Shown here in pieces: positions 41,692 to 49,624 of a stretch of DNA of 64,000 nucleotides. The translations under genes were made by a program, and so were the position numbers. The number at the start of each line of letters is the position of its first letter. Positions within the stretch are counted from its first letter, which is position 1. This stretch comes from Murimonas intestini (lineage in GTDB: Bacteria; Bacillota; Clostridia; Lachnospirales; Lachnospiraceae): contig NZ_JANKBI010000003.1 in NCBI RefSeq assembly GCF_024622195.1, positions 62,001 through 126,000 of the forward strand, written 5' to 3'. Below the pieces are notes generated by a model. It did not search any database, was not told where the DNA came from, and worked only from the letters and a program-made list of their open reading frames with translations.

Positions 41692-41988
41692 GTGACTATC
41701 GAAAAAAATTTAGAGGAAACAAAACTTACATTGAAATTAGATGGAAGGCTGGATACAACAACGGCGCCCATGCTTGAGGATGAGATAAAAGCTTCTATTG
41801 CCGGTGTTCAGAAGCTTGAATTGGATTTTGGCGGACTTGCGTATTTATCTTCAGCAGGACTGCGTGTTCTGTTAGGGGCACAGAAGATAATGAACCAGCA
41901 AGGTAAAATGATAATCAGAAATGTTAACGATACGATCATGGAAGTCTTTGAGCTCACTGGTTTCTCAAAAATTCTGACGGTTGAATAA
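41692..41988 (+). CDS. STAS-domain anti-sigma factor antagonist (RsbV/SpoIIAA-like)
   Basis: A 98-residue single STAS domain. The switch serines are in LAYLSSAGLRVLLGA, where an RsbW-type kinase would phosphorylate one Ser and a SpoIIE-type phosphatase would remove the phosphate. The start is a GTG at 41692 after AGGAGGAAAT. It is the first gene of an operon that also has the expected kinase-like ATPase (46981) and phosphatase (45338), yet no sigma factor. The output may therefore be a protein in the operon, for example the MATE transporter with an RsbW-like domain. Confidence 0.92.
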   Translation: MTIEKNLEETKLTLKLDGRLDTTTAPMLEDEIKASIAGVQKLELDFGGLAYLSSAGLRVLLGAQKIMNQQGKMIIRNVNDTIMEVFELTGFSKILTVE

Positions 41989-42001
41989 AGGGGGAGATGT
42001 A

Positions 42002-43630
42002 ATGAAAGCCGCCTATTTCGGAATAGATGCGCTTTGGGACTGTTTGAGTGTTTTGCTGAAACATGGTTGTGAACTGGTGTTCATTTTTACAATCGAAGAC
42101 GGCGAATATGACCATTCGGCAGATATTTGCAGTTTTGCGAAGATGCATGGTATTCCGTATAAGACGACTCGTGCGACAGCCGATGATATAAAAAAATTGG
42201 AAGCTATGGGAGTGGAGATTTCTGTTACTGCCGGGTATCCCTGGCTGATTCCTCTGTCTGATACGATCAGGCAGCTGAATATTCATCCGTCCTATTTGCC
42301 GGAAGGCAGGGGCGCATGGCCGATGCCGGTCGCCATTATGAAGGATAGAGCTTCAGGCGTTACGATCCACAAGCTGGCGGAACATTTTGATGAAGGCGAC
42401 ATTATCATTCGTGAAAAGATACCTCTTGCTTACAATGAAAATCTTGTGACACTGACGGAGAAGATACGTAAGACTGCGGTAAAGCTGCTTGATACTTTTC
42501 TGGAGTCTCCCGGCAGGCTGTGGAATAATGCCATAAAGCAGGGCAGGGGGGAATACTGGGATGAGCCGACCGATAATGACCGGCTTATATCTGAGACAGA
42601 CAGCATAGACAGGGTATCGCATATTATGAGGGCCTTCTGCGGATATGGCATTTTGTGTAAGGTTCATGATGTCACCATTCAGATAGACGAGTGCAGATTA
42701 TATGCTTCAAGTGAGGAACCTCAAGGCAATGAGTTAAAAATCAGACTTTTGGACGGAGTTCTGGCAGCTGAAAAATGGCAGCCGTATTTTCGTGAAATTA
42801 CACTTGCTGACAGGCCCGTACTGGAAGAAATCAGGCATAAATATCCTTCAGAGCTGTCTGACTTTACGTTTTCGCTGCTTTTTTGCTGGCGAAGGCTGAT
42901 GAACCTGAGATTATTCATAGGGAATGACTTTTTTATAGTGAAAGGAGAGGACAATTATTTCTGTCCTGTGGGAAAGTCTGATGAATATATAAGGTACCTG
43001 CAGGGACTTATGAGATTGAATATAGGATTTACTCTGCGTTTTTGTGACACACAATACACAAAAACTATAGAGGAGCATCTGCATAATCTTGAAATAGAGC
43101 TGCAGGAAGATGACTGCGATTATATGATGGAAAATCAGATACTTGAAAACCTTGAGGGCAGCAGGCTGCATAATAAGAGGAATGATTTAAGCCATTATGT
43201 TTCTCAGACGCCGGAACCGCAGGCCGAGCTTATCACAAAGGAAAAGCTGAGTATTGTTAAAGAGATTTCGGATGCGTCAAAAGGCGCTGATTATCCTGCA
43301 GAAAGTGAAGCTATTAAATATTTTGAAAAACTCGGTCTGCGGGGAGTTCTTGTAAAACGAGGAGACAGGTATGTCAGTTTTGCAATTGCTTCAGAGATGC
43401 AAAGCAATATCATGCAGGGGCATTTTTCTAAGACAGTTGACAGCGACAGAGGGGCAAGCCTTTATGTAATCCGCGCATGTTCTGTTACGGCAATGAAAAA
43501 GTATGAATATACGAATATGGAAGATGATATGGGGATTCCGGGGCTTAGGCGTTTCAAGCAGTCACTCCATGCAAAGATTGTCCCGTCCTATACGGTAACT
43601 TTTAAAGGAGGCTGTGGCAGTGAACAATAA
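42002..43630 (+). CDS. Formyltransferase-DUF2156 fusion protein
   Basis: A 542-residue fusion. Residues about 1-185 are a formyltransferase N-domain: the catalytic pattern is in LNIHPSYLPEGRGAWP (Asn, His and the RG loop) and the later Asp in EGDII, as in methionyl-tRNA or sugar formyltransferases. After a linker, residues about 265-540 resemble DUF2156, the GNAT-like C-terminal domain of lysyl-phosphatidylglycerol synthase (ITLADRPVLEEIRHKYPSELSDFTFSLLF). Both halves belong to families that can use aminoacyl-tRNA, so formylated aminoacyl transfer is one idea; formylation of an amino sugar is another. The start at 42002 follows GGGGGAGATG. The end overlaps the next gene by 11 bases. Confidence 0.8.
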   Translation: MKAAYFGIDALWDCLSVLLKHGCELVFIFTIEDGEYDHSADICSFAKMHGIPYKTTRATADDIKKLEAMGVEISVTAGYPWLIPLSDTIRQLNIHPSYLPEGRGAWPMPVAIMKDRASGVTIHKLAEHFDEGDIIIREKIPLAYNENLVTLTEKIRKTAVKLLDTFLESPGRLWNNAIKQGRGEYWDEPTDNDRLISETDSIDRVSHIMRAFCGYGILCKVHDVTIQIDECRLYASSEEPQGNELKIRLLDGVLAAEKWQPYFREITLADRPVLEEIRHKYPSELSDFTFSLLFCWRRLMNLRLFIGNDFFIVKGEDNYFCPVGKSDEYIRYLQGLMRLNIGFTLRFCDTQYTKTIEEHLHNLEIELQEDDCDYMMENQILENLEGSRLHNKRNDLSHYVSQTPEPQAELITKEKLSIVKEISDASKGADYPAESEAIKYFEKLGLRGVLVKRGDRYVSFAIASEMQSNIMQGHFSKTVDSDRGASLYVIRACSVTAMKKYEYTNMEDDMGIPGLRRFKQSLHAKIVPSYTVTFKGGCGSEQ

Positions 43631-45338
43631 ATGGTTTGAAAAACGGCTGTTTTTAAAGTTTTTTCTGCCGGCTCTTTTAAGTTCTCTGGGCCTTGCAGCA
43701 GGCGGTATTGCGGACAGTTTTTATATTGGCAGGACCATGAATGAAAGCGGGCTTTTTATACTTGGCGCCGCGTCACCAATCTATATGATTTTCAGTACGA
43801 TAAGTATTGGTATTGCATCAGGAGGGGCAATTCATTTTGCATCGTCCCTCAGTGAAGGAAAAGCAGAAGAGGGCAACACGATTTTTTCAAGCGTGATTAT
43901 AATTGACTTTCTTGTGATAACGGCTCTGTCTGTTCTTGGACTGATATTTGTGCAGCCTCTTGTAAAGCTTCTTGGATGTACAAAGGATATGGAGTTGTAC
44001 GGCAGTATGCTGTCCTATGTCAGGCTGATGCTGATTACTGCCCCGATTTTGTTTATGCAGGCGCCGCTTCAATATTTTGTCCATACTGACAATGCACCCA
44101 AGCTTGCGTCAACAGCACTTGTTATCGGTAATATCTGTGACTGTGCGTTTGGCTTTTTATTTATTGTCCTGCTAAAATCCGGTGTGCAGGGTTCTGTCTG
44201 GTCAACTGTGTGCGGTGCAGTGGTCATGGAAGCCCTGTGTGTCAGCCACCTTGTGAAAGGCAAGGGAATGCTGAAACTGAAAAATATAGTATTTCCGAAA
44301 TTGATACAGGCGGCAAGGTCCTTCTATACAGGTTTTGCTGCTGCCACACAGTTTTTGTATCAGTTTATCATCATCCTTGCCTTTAATCATATCCTGCTGA
44401 AGCTTGGCGGTGAATCAATGGTCGCGGTTTTCGACATAACAGTTAATGCGGGAACGCTTGTGACGGCAATTGCTGATGCTGTTGTTTTGACGATGATACC
44501 GCTCGTTTCCACCTTTTTCGGTGAAAGAAACCGCGGCAGCATGCGTCAGAGCCTAAAGCTTTCTCTTGTTTACGGTATTTCAATAACGGCTGTTTTTTCG
44601 GGGAGCCTCATATTTTTTGCGCGCGGGTATTGCGGTGTTTTTGGAGTGACAGAGAGCAATCTGTCAATAGGAAGTTACGCGATGCAGATGTATATGCTGA
44701 GCATTATCATTGCCTGCGTCAGTTCCATTATATCGGCCTACCTTCAAAATACCGGACTTGAAAAATATTCATATATCATTATGGGGCTGCGGGGACTTTT
44801 CGTTTTGCTTCCGTGCGGTCTTCTTCTTTCCATGGGCGGATATCGTTTGTTTTGGCTGTGTTATCCAATTACAGAGGCTTTTGTGCTTCTTGTGACAGGG
44901 GTGTTTTATCTTTTTGTGAAGCTTTCCGGGAAATCTCTTTTGAAAGATTTTTCAGGATGCCATGTATTTTCCGAAACCTTTTCAGGTACTTGTGAACAGA
45001 TTTCGGACACCTGCGAACGGATCCAGCAATTTATAGAAAACGACGGTGCAAGTCCCAGAAAAGCATACTTTGTTTCCCTTGCGGTTGATGAAACCTGCCG
45101 CCTGATTGCTGAAAATGGAAACAGGCTGCTGCTTCAGCTGACTCTTGTGAATGAACATGGAGAATATACTCTGCATATCAGAGATAATGCAAAACAGGAT
45201 TTTAATCCGTTTGATATTGATGAAAATGATGATAAGGGATTAGGACTGAAAATTATAAAAAATCAGGCAAAGCATTTTTATTACCGCCGCTTTGTTGGCT
45301 ATAATACTTTGACAGTAGTTTTTGAAGGGGGAAAATAA
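43620..45338 (+). CDS. MATE-family transporter fused to an RsbW-like ATPase domain
   Basis: A 572-residue protein. Residues about 1-440 are a MATE transporter with about twelve helices (FFLPALLSSLGLAAGGIADSFYIG at the start). Residues about 450-572 are a soluble HATPase domain of the anti-sigma kinase type: VSLAVDETCRLIAEN stands at the N box, HIRDNAKQDFNPFD at G1 and KGLGLKIIKNQA at G2. The Asn that normally follows the catalytic Glu by four residues is Leu here, so the domain may bind nucleotide or STAS without kinase activity. GTG 43620 is well spaced from AAAGGAGG; GTG 43614 is an alternative. Nested overlaps on both sides show coupled translation. Confidence 0.85.
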   Translation: MNNKWFEKRLFLKFFLPALLSSLGLAAGGIADSFYIGRTMNESGLFILGAASPIYMIFSTISIGIASGGAIHFASSLSEGKAEEGNTIFSSVIIIDFLVITALSVLGLIFVQPLVKLLGCTKDMELYGSMLSYVRLMLITAPILFMQAPLQYFVHTDNAPKLASTALVIGNICDCAFGFLFIVLLKSGVQGSVWSTVCGAVVMEALCVSHLVKGKGMLKLKNIVFPKLIQAARSFYTGFAAATQFLYQFIIILAFNHILLKLGGESMVAVFDITVNAGTLVTAIADAVVLTMIPLVSTFFGERNRGSMRQSLKLSLVYGISITAVFSGSLIFFARGYCGVFGVTESNLSIGSYAMQMYMLSIIIACVSSIISAYLQNTGLEKYSYIIMGLRGLFVLLPCGLLLSMGGYRLFWLCYPITEAFVLLVTGVFYLFVKLSGKSLLKDFSGCHVFSETFSGTCEQISDTCERIQQFIENDGASPRKAYFVSLAVDETCRLIAENGNRLLLQLTLVNEHGEYTLHIRDNAKQDFNPFDIDENDDKGLGLKIIKNQAKHFYYRRFVGYNTLTVVFEGGK

Positions 45339-46981
45339 TGCCGAAGATCCATTCTATACGTACAAAAATAGTATGCAGTATCGTGCTCTTTGCACTTGTT
45401 ATCAGCACTGTGCTTGTATGCGTCAGTTACTTTACATATAAATCAACAATGGATGAGCACTATGATACGCTGGGAAATAATGTTGCCCAAACAGCTATTT
45501 CAATGATTGATGAGGATGTCATGCTGGAATATTCAAGGGGAGTGGCTTTTGCGGACCCACAAAGCACTATGGCATCACAAGAATATCAAAGTATTATAAC
45601 AACCCTTGACAATATCAAAGAAAGCAACAATGTCTTGTACCTTTATATTATTTATCCAACGGAAAGCGGCTCTTACTTTATATTTGACACAGATCATTCC
45701 AAGGACAGCTGCCCCTACGGCTATTATATGGAATATTATGAAGGAAGCTTTAGTAAAATAGCCCACCGGCTTGTCCGGGGCGAAACCGTTCCGGCTGTCA
45801 TTTCAAATAAAGATTATGGGTGGATCATTAGTATTTCACATCCGTATATCAGCAGCGGCGGTGAGCTTATAGGCTATGTCTGCGTGGATATTTCCATGGA
45901 ACAGGTTGTCAGAGACAGACAGGCGTTCCTGCTTAACTGCATACTGGTAATGGCTGTGATCACAGTTATTTTTGCTTTTGTATATATGTTTGTATTTAAT
46001 AAGATATTTGTCGGCCCCATTAAGCAGATGACGACAGCAACGGCTGCCTTTGTATCTGACAGGGGCGATGACGACAGAGTGCTGTCCCCCATCTCACTGC
46101 TGAAAGTAAAGACAAATGACGAACTGCAGACCTTGTGCGAATCACTCAAGAAAATGGAATTGGATCTGAATCTGCATATAGATAATCTGAAAAATATCAC
46201 TGCAGAAAAAGAGCGTATAGGTGCAGAACTGAATGTTGCAACGCATATTCAGGAATCCATGCTTCCAAGCATTTTTCCTGCATTTCCAGACAGGCAGGAG
46301 TTTGATATATATGCAACTATGAATCCGGCGAAAGAGGTCGGGGGGGATTTTTATGATTTCTTTATGGTGGATGAGCGGCATCTTGCTGTCGTAATGGCTG
46401 ATGTGTCTGGAAAAGGTGTTCCTGCCGCATTGTTCATGGTGATCGGTAAGACGCTGATCAAGGATCATACACAGCCCGGCAGAGATTTAGGCGATGTTTT
46501 TTCAGAAATAAATAACCTGCTCTGTGAATCTAACAGTGAGGGACTTTTTATCACAGCATTCGAAGGTGTTCTTAACTTGGTTACAGGGGAATTCAAGTTT
46601 GTTAATGCCGGCCATGAACTGCCATTTATCTGCCCCGCCGGAGGAGGCTTTGAATCATATAAGATCAATCCGGGGTTCGTTCTTGCAGGCATGGAAGGAA
46701 TAAAGTATACGGCAGGGAGCATGATGCTTAGTCCTGGAGATAAAGTATTCCAATACACAGACGGTGTGACTGAGGCGACAAATGGGGACGGTAAGCTTTA
46801 TGGAATGGACAGGCTTTCTTTGATCCTGAATACTGTGAAGGATAAAGCGCCTGGTAAAATATTGCCTGCTGTAAAGAATGATATAGATCTCTTTGTCGGT
46901 ACGGCGCCGCAGTTTGATGATATAACAATGCTGTGCCTTGAGTTCAAAGCAAAAATGGCAGAAAGTGAGGGTGTAGTGTGA
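45338..46981 (+). CDS. SpoIIE-type (PP2C) phosphatase with extracellular sensor and HAMP
   Basis: A 547-residue RsbU-like membrane phosphatase. Helix 1 (about 12-33), an extracellular Cache-like sensor (about 35-195), helix 2 (about 198-220), a HAMP linker and the PP2C/SpoIIE domain (about 290-540). Metal-binding Asp residues are in AKEVGGDFYDFF, ADVSGKGVPAALFM, QYTDGVTEATN and FDDITMLCLE. It should dephosphorylate the STAS protein (41692) when an outside signal is bound. The ATG shares one base with the preceding stop; the next gene overlaps the same way. Confidence 0.93.
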   Translation: MPKIHSIRTKIVCSIVLFALVISTVLVCVSYFTYKSTMDEHYDTLGNNVAQTAISMIDEDVMLEYSRGVAFADPQSTMASQEYQSIITTLDNIKESNNVLYLYIIYPTESGSYFIFDTDHSKDSCPYGYYMEYYEGSFSKIAHRLVRGETVPAVISNKDYGWIISISHPYISSGGELIGYVCVDISMEQVVRDRQAFLLNCILVMAVITVIFAFVYMFVFNKIFVGPIKQMTTATAAFVSDRGDDDRVLSPISLLKVKTNDELQTLCESLKKMELDLNLHIDNLKNITAEKERIGAELNVATHIQESMLPSIFPAFPDRQEFDIYATMNPAKEVGGDFYDFFMVDERHLAVVMADVSGKGVPAALFMVIGKTLIKDHTQPGRDLGDVFSEINNLLCESNSEGLFITAFEGVLNLVTGEFKFVNAGHELPFICPAGGGFESYKINPGFVLAGMEGIKYTAGSMMLSPGDKVFQYTDGVTEATNGDGKLYGMDRLSLILNTVKDKAPGKILPAVKNDIDLFVGTAPQFDDITMLCLEFKAKMAESEGVV

Positions 46982-47388
46982 TGAAAGAATTGACAATCGA
47001 TGCGACCTTGGAAAATATAGAGAAGGTTACCGCATTCGTGGATGAACAGCTTGAAGCTATCGACTGCCCAATGAAGGCGCAGATGCAGATTGACATTGCA
47101 ATTGACGAGCTGTTCGGAAATATTGTGCATTATGCATATAAACCCGAAACTGGTCCGGCAACAGTAAGGATAGAAGTGAAGGAGGCCCCTATTTCTGTGA
47201 TAATAACCTTTATTGATAACGGCAAACAGTATGATCCGCTTGCCAAAGCAGATCCGGACACTACTCTTTCAGCGGAGGAGCGTGATATCGGCGGGCTTGG
47301 TATTTACATGGTAAAAAAGAGTATGGACGAGATTTCATATGAATACAGGAACGGACAGAATATTCTGTGCATCAAAAAAAATATTTAA
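46981..47388 (+). CDS. RsbW-like anti-sigma/serine kinase ATPase
   Basis: A 135-residue HATPase domain of the RsbW/SpoIIAB family. The N box is intact (IDELFGNIVHYAY, with Glu and Asn four apart), G1 is FIDNGKQYDP and G2 is GGLGIYMVKKSMDE. It is the likely kinase and binding partner of the STAS antagonist at 41692. The ATG shares a base with the phosphatase stop (TGATG). The operon has no sigma factor gene for it to hold. Confidence 0.92.
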   Translation: MKELTIDATLENIEKVTAFVDEQLEAIDCPMKAQMQIDIAIDELFGNIVHYAYKPETGPATVRIEVKEAPISVIITFIDNGKQYDPLAKADPDTTLSAEERDIGGLGIYMVKKSMDEISYEYRNGQNILCIKKNI

Positions 47389-47418
47389 ACAGAAAAGGAG
47401 GCCGAAAGAGGTTCTTAT

Positions 47419-48525
47419 ATGAAAACTATTGCTGTGTGTTTAATTGTCCGCGACGAGGAGCAAGTGTTGGCCAGGATACTTGGGGCTGCTGCTTTGTTTG
47501 CTGATGAAATTATTGTACTGGATACTGGTTCGGCAGACAGGTCTGCAGAGATCGCCAGGGAATTTACCCCGAAAGTCTTCAGTATGGAATGGTGTGATGA
47601 TTTTGCTTGTGCCAGAAACACGGCAGCTTCCTATGCAAGTTCTGATTATGTCATGTGGCTGGATGCTGACGATGTCATTGAGAAAGAGGATATTGGCAGA
47701 TTAATTAAATTGAAAAAGATGGATTTTTACAATAAGGATATATTATTCCTTCTCTATACAAGTGTTTGTAAAGATTCAGATCTCTGGAGCGGCAGCGGCT
47801 GCCTGAGAGACCGCATCTGCCGCCGCGAGTATGCTTGCAGCTGGATTTATCCCATACATGAAGTGATTGAATATCCGGCCCATGCTTCCTCCATTGACTG
47901 TACGGAAATCCGAATTTTTCATGATAAGGTCCATGAAAATGAACCGGGAAGAAATCTGAGGATTTTTGATAAGAAAATTGCCGAAGGATTTGTAATGAAT
48001 GAATTTAATAAAGGATATTATGTACGGGAGCTGGCAGGCGCAGGCAGGCCGGATGAGGCCTGCGAGCTTTATATGACGCTTACGGATCCATATACACTGT
48101 ATTATGCCCTTCCTTTCTATATGTGGTCAGTAGGCCGCCTTCTGCAAAGCCGGGACAGGCAGGAGCTGCAGACAGACTGCCTGAAAAAGCTTCAGAAATT
48201 GAGGGAGGACATTGGCCCCAAAGAACTTGTATCTGTGGCGCTTGGTGCAGCTCTGATCGACCTGGGCCGTATGGATGAAGCAGAAGGTTATCTTCTGGAA
48301 GCAGCGGGGAAAGACCTGGATTATTCTGACCACTGTGTCCATTATCCTGCGTACGCGGATTTTGTCCCATGGACGATGCTGTGCAGGCTTTATCTGGAAC
48401 GGGGCGAATTTCCCAGGGCTTATAACTGCCATCTGAAAGCTAAGAAGAGCAGGCCGGGGAATCCCCAGGTTTTCTTTTATGACCTTTATTTTCGGGAGGC
48501 AGATGGGCAATTATTGAAAAAATAA
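47419..48525 (+). CDS. Glycosyltransferase family 2 with TPR-like tail (left paralogue)
   Basis: A 368-residue GT2 enzyme of the SunS-like/clostridial type. The GT-A fold spans about residues 1-200 with AVCLIVRDEEQVLARIL, ADEIIVLDTGSADRSAEIA and the DXD-type motif WLDADDVIEKED. The last ~150 residues are helical repeats. A paralogue lies at 61320-62315. The gene ends 18 bases before a GG-leader peptide gene. SunS-like GT2 enzymes glycosylate bacteriocins, so peptide glycosylation is possible; cell-surface sugar transfer is the alternative. AAAGGAGG is 12-20 bases upstream of the ATG. Confidence 0.88.
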   Translation: MKTIAVCLIVRDEEQVLARILGAAALFADEIIVLDTGSADRSAEIAREFTPKVFSMEWCDDFACARNTAASYASSDYVMWLDADDVIEKEDIGRLIKLKKMDFYNKDILFLLYTSVCKDSDLWSGSGCLRDRICRREYACSWIYPIHEVIEYPAHASSIDCTEIRIFHDKVHENEPGRNLRIFDKKIAEGFVMNEFNKGYYVRELAGAGRPDEACELYMTLTDPYTLYYALPFYMWSVGRLLQSRDRQELQTDCLKKLQKLREDIGPKELVSVALGAALIDLGRMDEAEGYLLEAAGKDLDYSDHCVHYPAYADFVPWTMLCRLYLERGEFPRAYNCHLKAKKSRPGNPQVFFYDLYFREADGQLLKK

Positions 48526-48543
48526 AAAATAGGAGGAGTATCT

Positions 48544-48777
48544 ATGAAAATCAACAGTGAAATACTTGAGAAGATCAAAAATATAAAAAGTATGGAGGAA
48601 CTGCTTACACTTGCCAGGGAAAATGACATAGAGATCACCGAAGAACAGGCAGAGCAGTTTTTGGAGGCAGTGGAAACAAGGATACTGTCTGATGATGAAT
48701 TAATAAATGTTACTGGGGGGCTGGCTCCCAAAGGGATTTTCAATATTCGTAAGGATAACAACAATAAATATCTGTGA
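48544..48777 (+). CDS. RiPP precursor peptide 1 (Nif11/NHLP-like leader, unusual core)
   Basis: A 77-residue precursor. Residues 1-59 form an acidic helical leader (MEELLTLARENDIEITEEQAEQFLEA is its centre) that ends SDDELINVTGG, the double-Gly cleavage site for a C39 peptidase. The 18-residue core (60-77) is LAPKGIFNIRKDNNNKYL. It has no Cys, Ser or Thr, so a lanthionine is impossible; Lys, Asn, Arg, Phe and Tyr offer targets for a radical SAM enzyme, or the peptide may be exported unmodified as a signal. AGGAGGAG precedes the ATG. It is the last gene of the partner-switch operon, before a fresh promoter at 48899. Confidence 0.82.
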   Translation: MKINSEILEKIKNIKSMEELLTLARENDIEITEEQAEQFLEAVETRILSDDELINVTGGLAPKGIFNIRKDNNNKYL

Positions 48778-48898
48778 ATACCTGTATTTGACGGATGCAT
48801 CGAAAGAGTAATACCTTCGCTGCTTTAAAAAATTTCGAAAATCTGGCAAAGATGAAAATTACAGATAATTATGAATTATATACCGTTAATTAAAAAGT

Positions 48899-48927
48899 TT
48901 GACAACAATATGCTGGTATGATAAGAT
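48899..48927 (+). promoter_or_regulatory. Promoter of the NHLM/lanthipeptide operon
   Basis: TTGACA (48899-48904), an exact 17-bp spacer and TAAGAT (48922-48927). The next gene starts at 49142, so there is a leader of about 200 bases. Confidence 0.7.
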
Positions 48928-49052
48928 TGGTTACATAAAAAAGTATTGCCCGAATTGTTTTAAGCAGTTATATGCTCAAGGATGATACCTTTGCATTGGC
49001 AGCCGGATACTGTTGTTTATTTTATCTCATCATTGAGCATAGACATGCTGAA

Positions 49053-49083
49053 GGGCTGACGCACGGAACAGGTGCGGCAGCCC
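49053..49083 (+). promoter_or_regulatory. Strong hairpin in the leader of the NHLM operon
   Basis: GGGCTG (49053-49058) pairs with CAGCCC (49078-49083), continued by CGCAC with GTGCG; the loop is GGAACAG. No T run follows, so it is not a simple terminator. The rest of the 364-base gap 48778-49141 holds only the promoter and an open reading frame without a ribosome site, which I reject. Confidence 0.55.
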
Positions 49084-49141
49084 GTTTGCGTAGTAAAGAT
49101 ATGCTTTTATGGCACACGACAACAAATAGTGGGAGGTTTTT

Positions 49142-49615
49142 ATGGAAAATAATATTTTTAGAAAAAAATGTATTGACCGCGTATCATCACCAGAGCAGCT
49201 GAATGATTATATCCATACATCTAATCCTGGTGTCTGGATGGTGCTTGCAGCAATTATCATTCTTCTTGCCGGTGTTTGTGTATGGGGCGTTTTTGGTCAT
49301 CTTGATTCTGTGCTTCCTGCCGTCGGCGTGTGCGAGAATGGCGCAGTAACCTGTTATGTGGGAGAAGAGGGTATTGACTCTGTTAAAGAAGGGATGAAAG
49401 TAAGGATCAGCGGGGAGGAATTCACTGTTTCCGCTATTTCGGCAATGCCGGTCATGGCAAAATCCGAACTTGATGAATATGCCCTTCATCAGGGTGGGCT
49501 TCAGGCGGACGAGTGGGTATATAAAGTTACTTTTGTATCTTCACTTCCGGACGGGATATACGAGGCTGAAATTATTACCGAGAGCGTAGCCCCCATCTCT
49601 TTTGTGCTGAATTGA
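49142..49615 (+). CDS. NHLM-system secretion protein, very short form
   Basis: A 157-residue membrane-anchored protein. A cytoplasmic N-terminus (RVSSPEQLNDYIHTSNPG) typical of NHLM/HlyD-like secretion proteins is followed by one helix (VWMVLAAIIILLAGVCVWGVFG) and a single beta domain (ENGAVTCYVGEE, EGMKVRISGEEF). Full-length NHLM secretion proteins have several hundred residues with coiled coil and lipoyl parts; these are absent here. It is the first gene of the exporter operon. GGGAGG precedes the ATG. It may be a minimal adaptor between exporter and envelope in a Gram-positive cell. Confidence 0.78.
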   Translation: MENNIFRKKCIDRVSSPEQLNDYIHTSNPGVWMVLAAIIILLAGVCVWGVFGHLDSVLPAVGVCENGAVTCYVGEEGIDSVKEGMKVRISGEEFTVSAISAMPVMAKSELDEYALHQGGLQADEWVYKVTFVSSLPDGIYEAEIITESVAPISFVLN

Positions 49616-49624
49616 GGTGCCTGT

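Noticed and set aside
48972..49202. Possible third peptide gene before the NHLM secretion protein
   Set aside because: No ribosome binding site, no GG leader pattern, and it runs into the secretion-protein gene in another frame.
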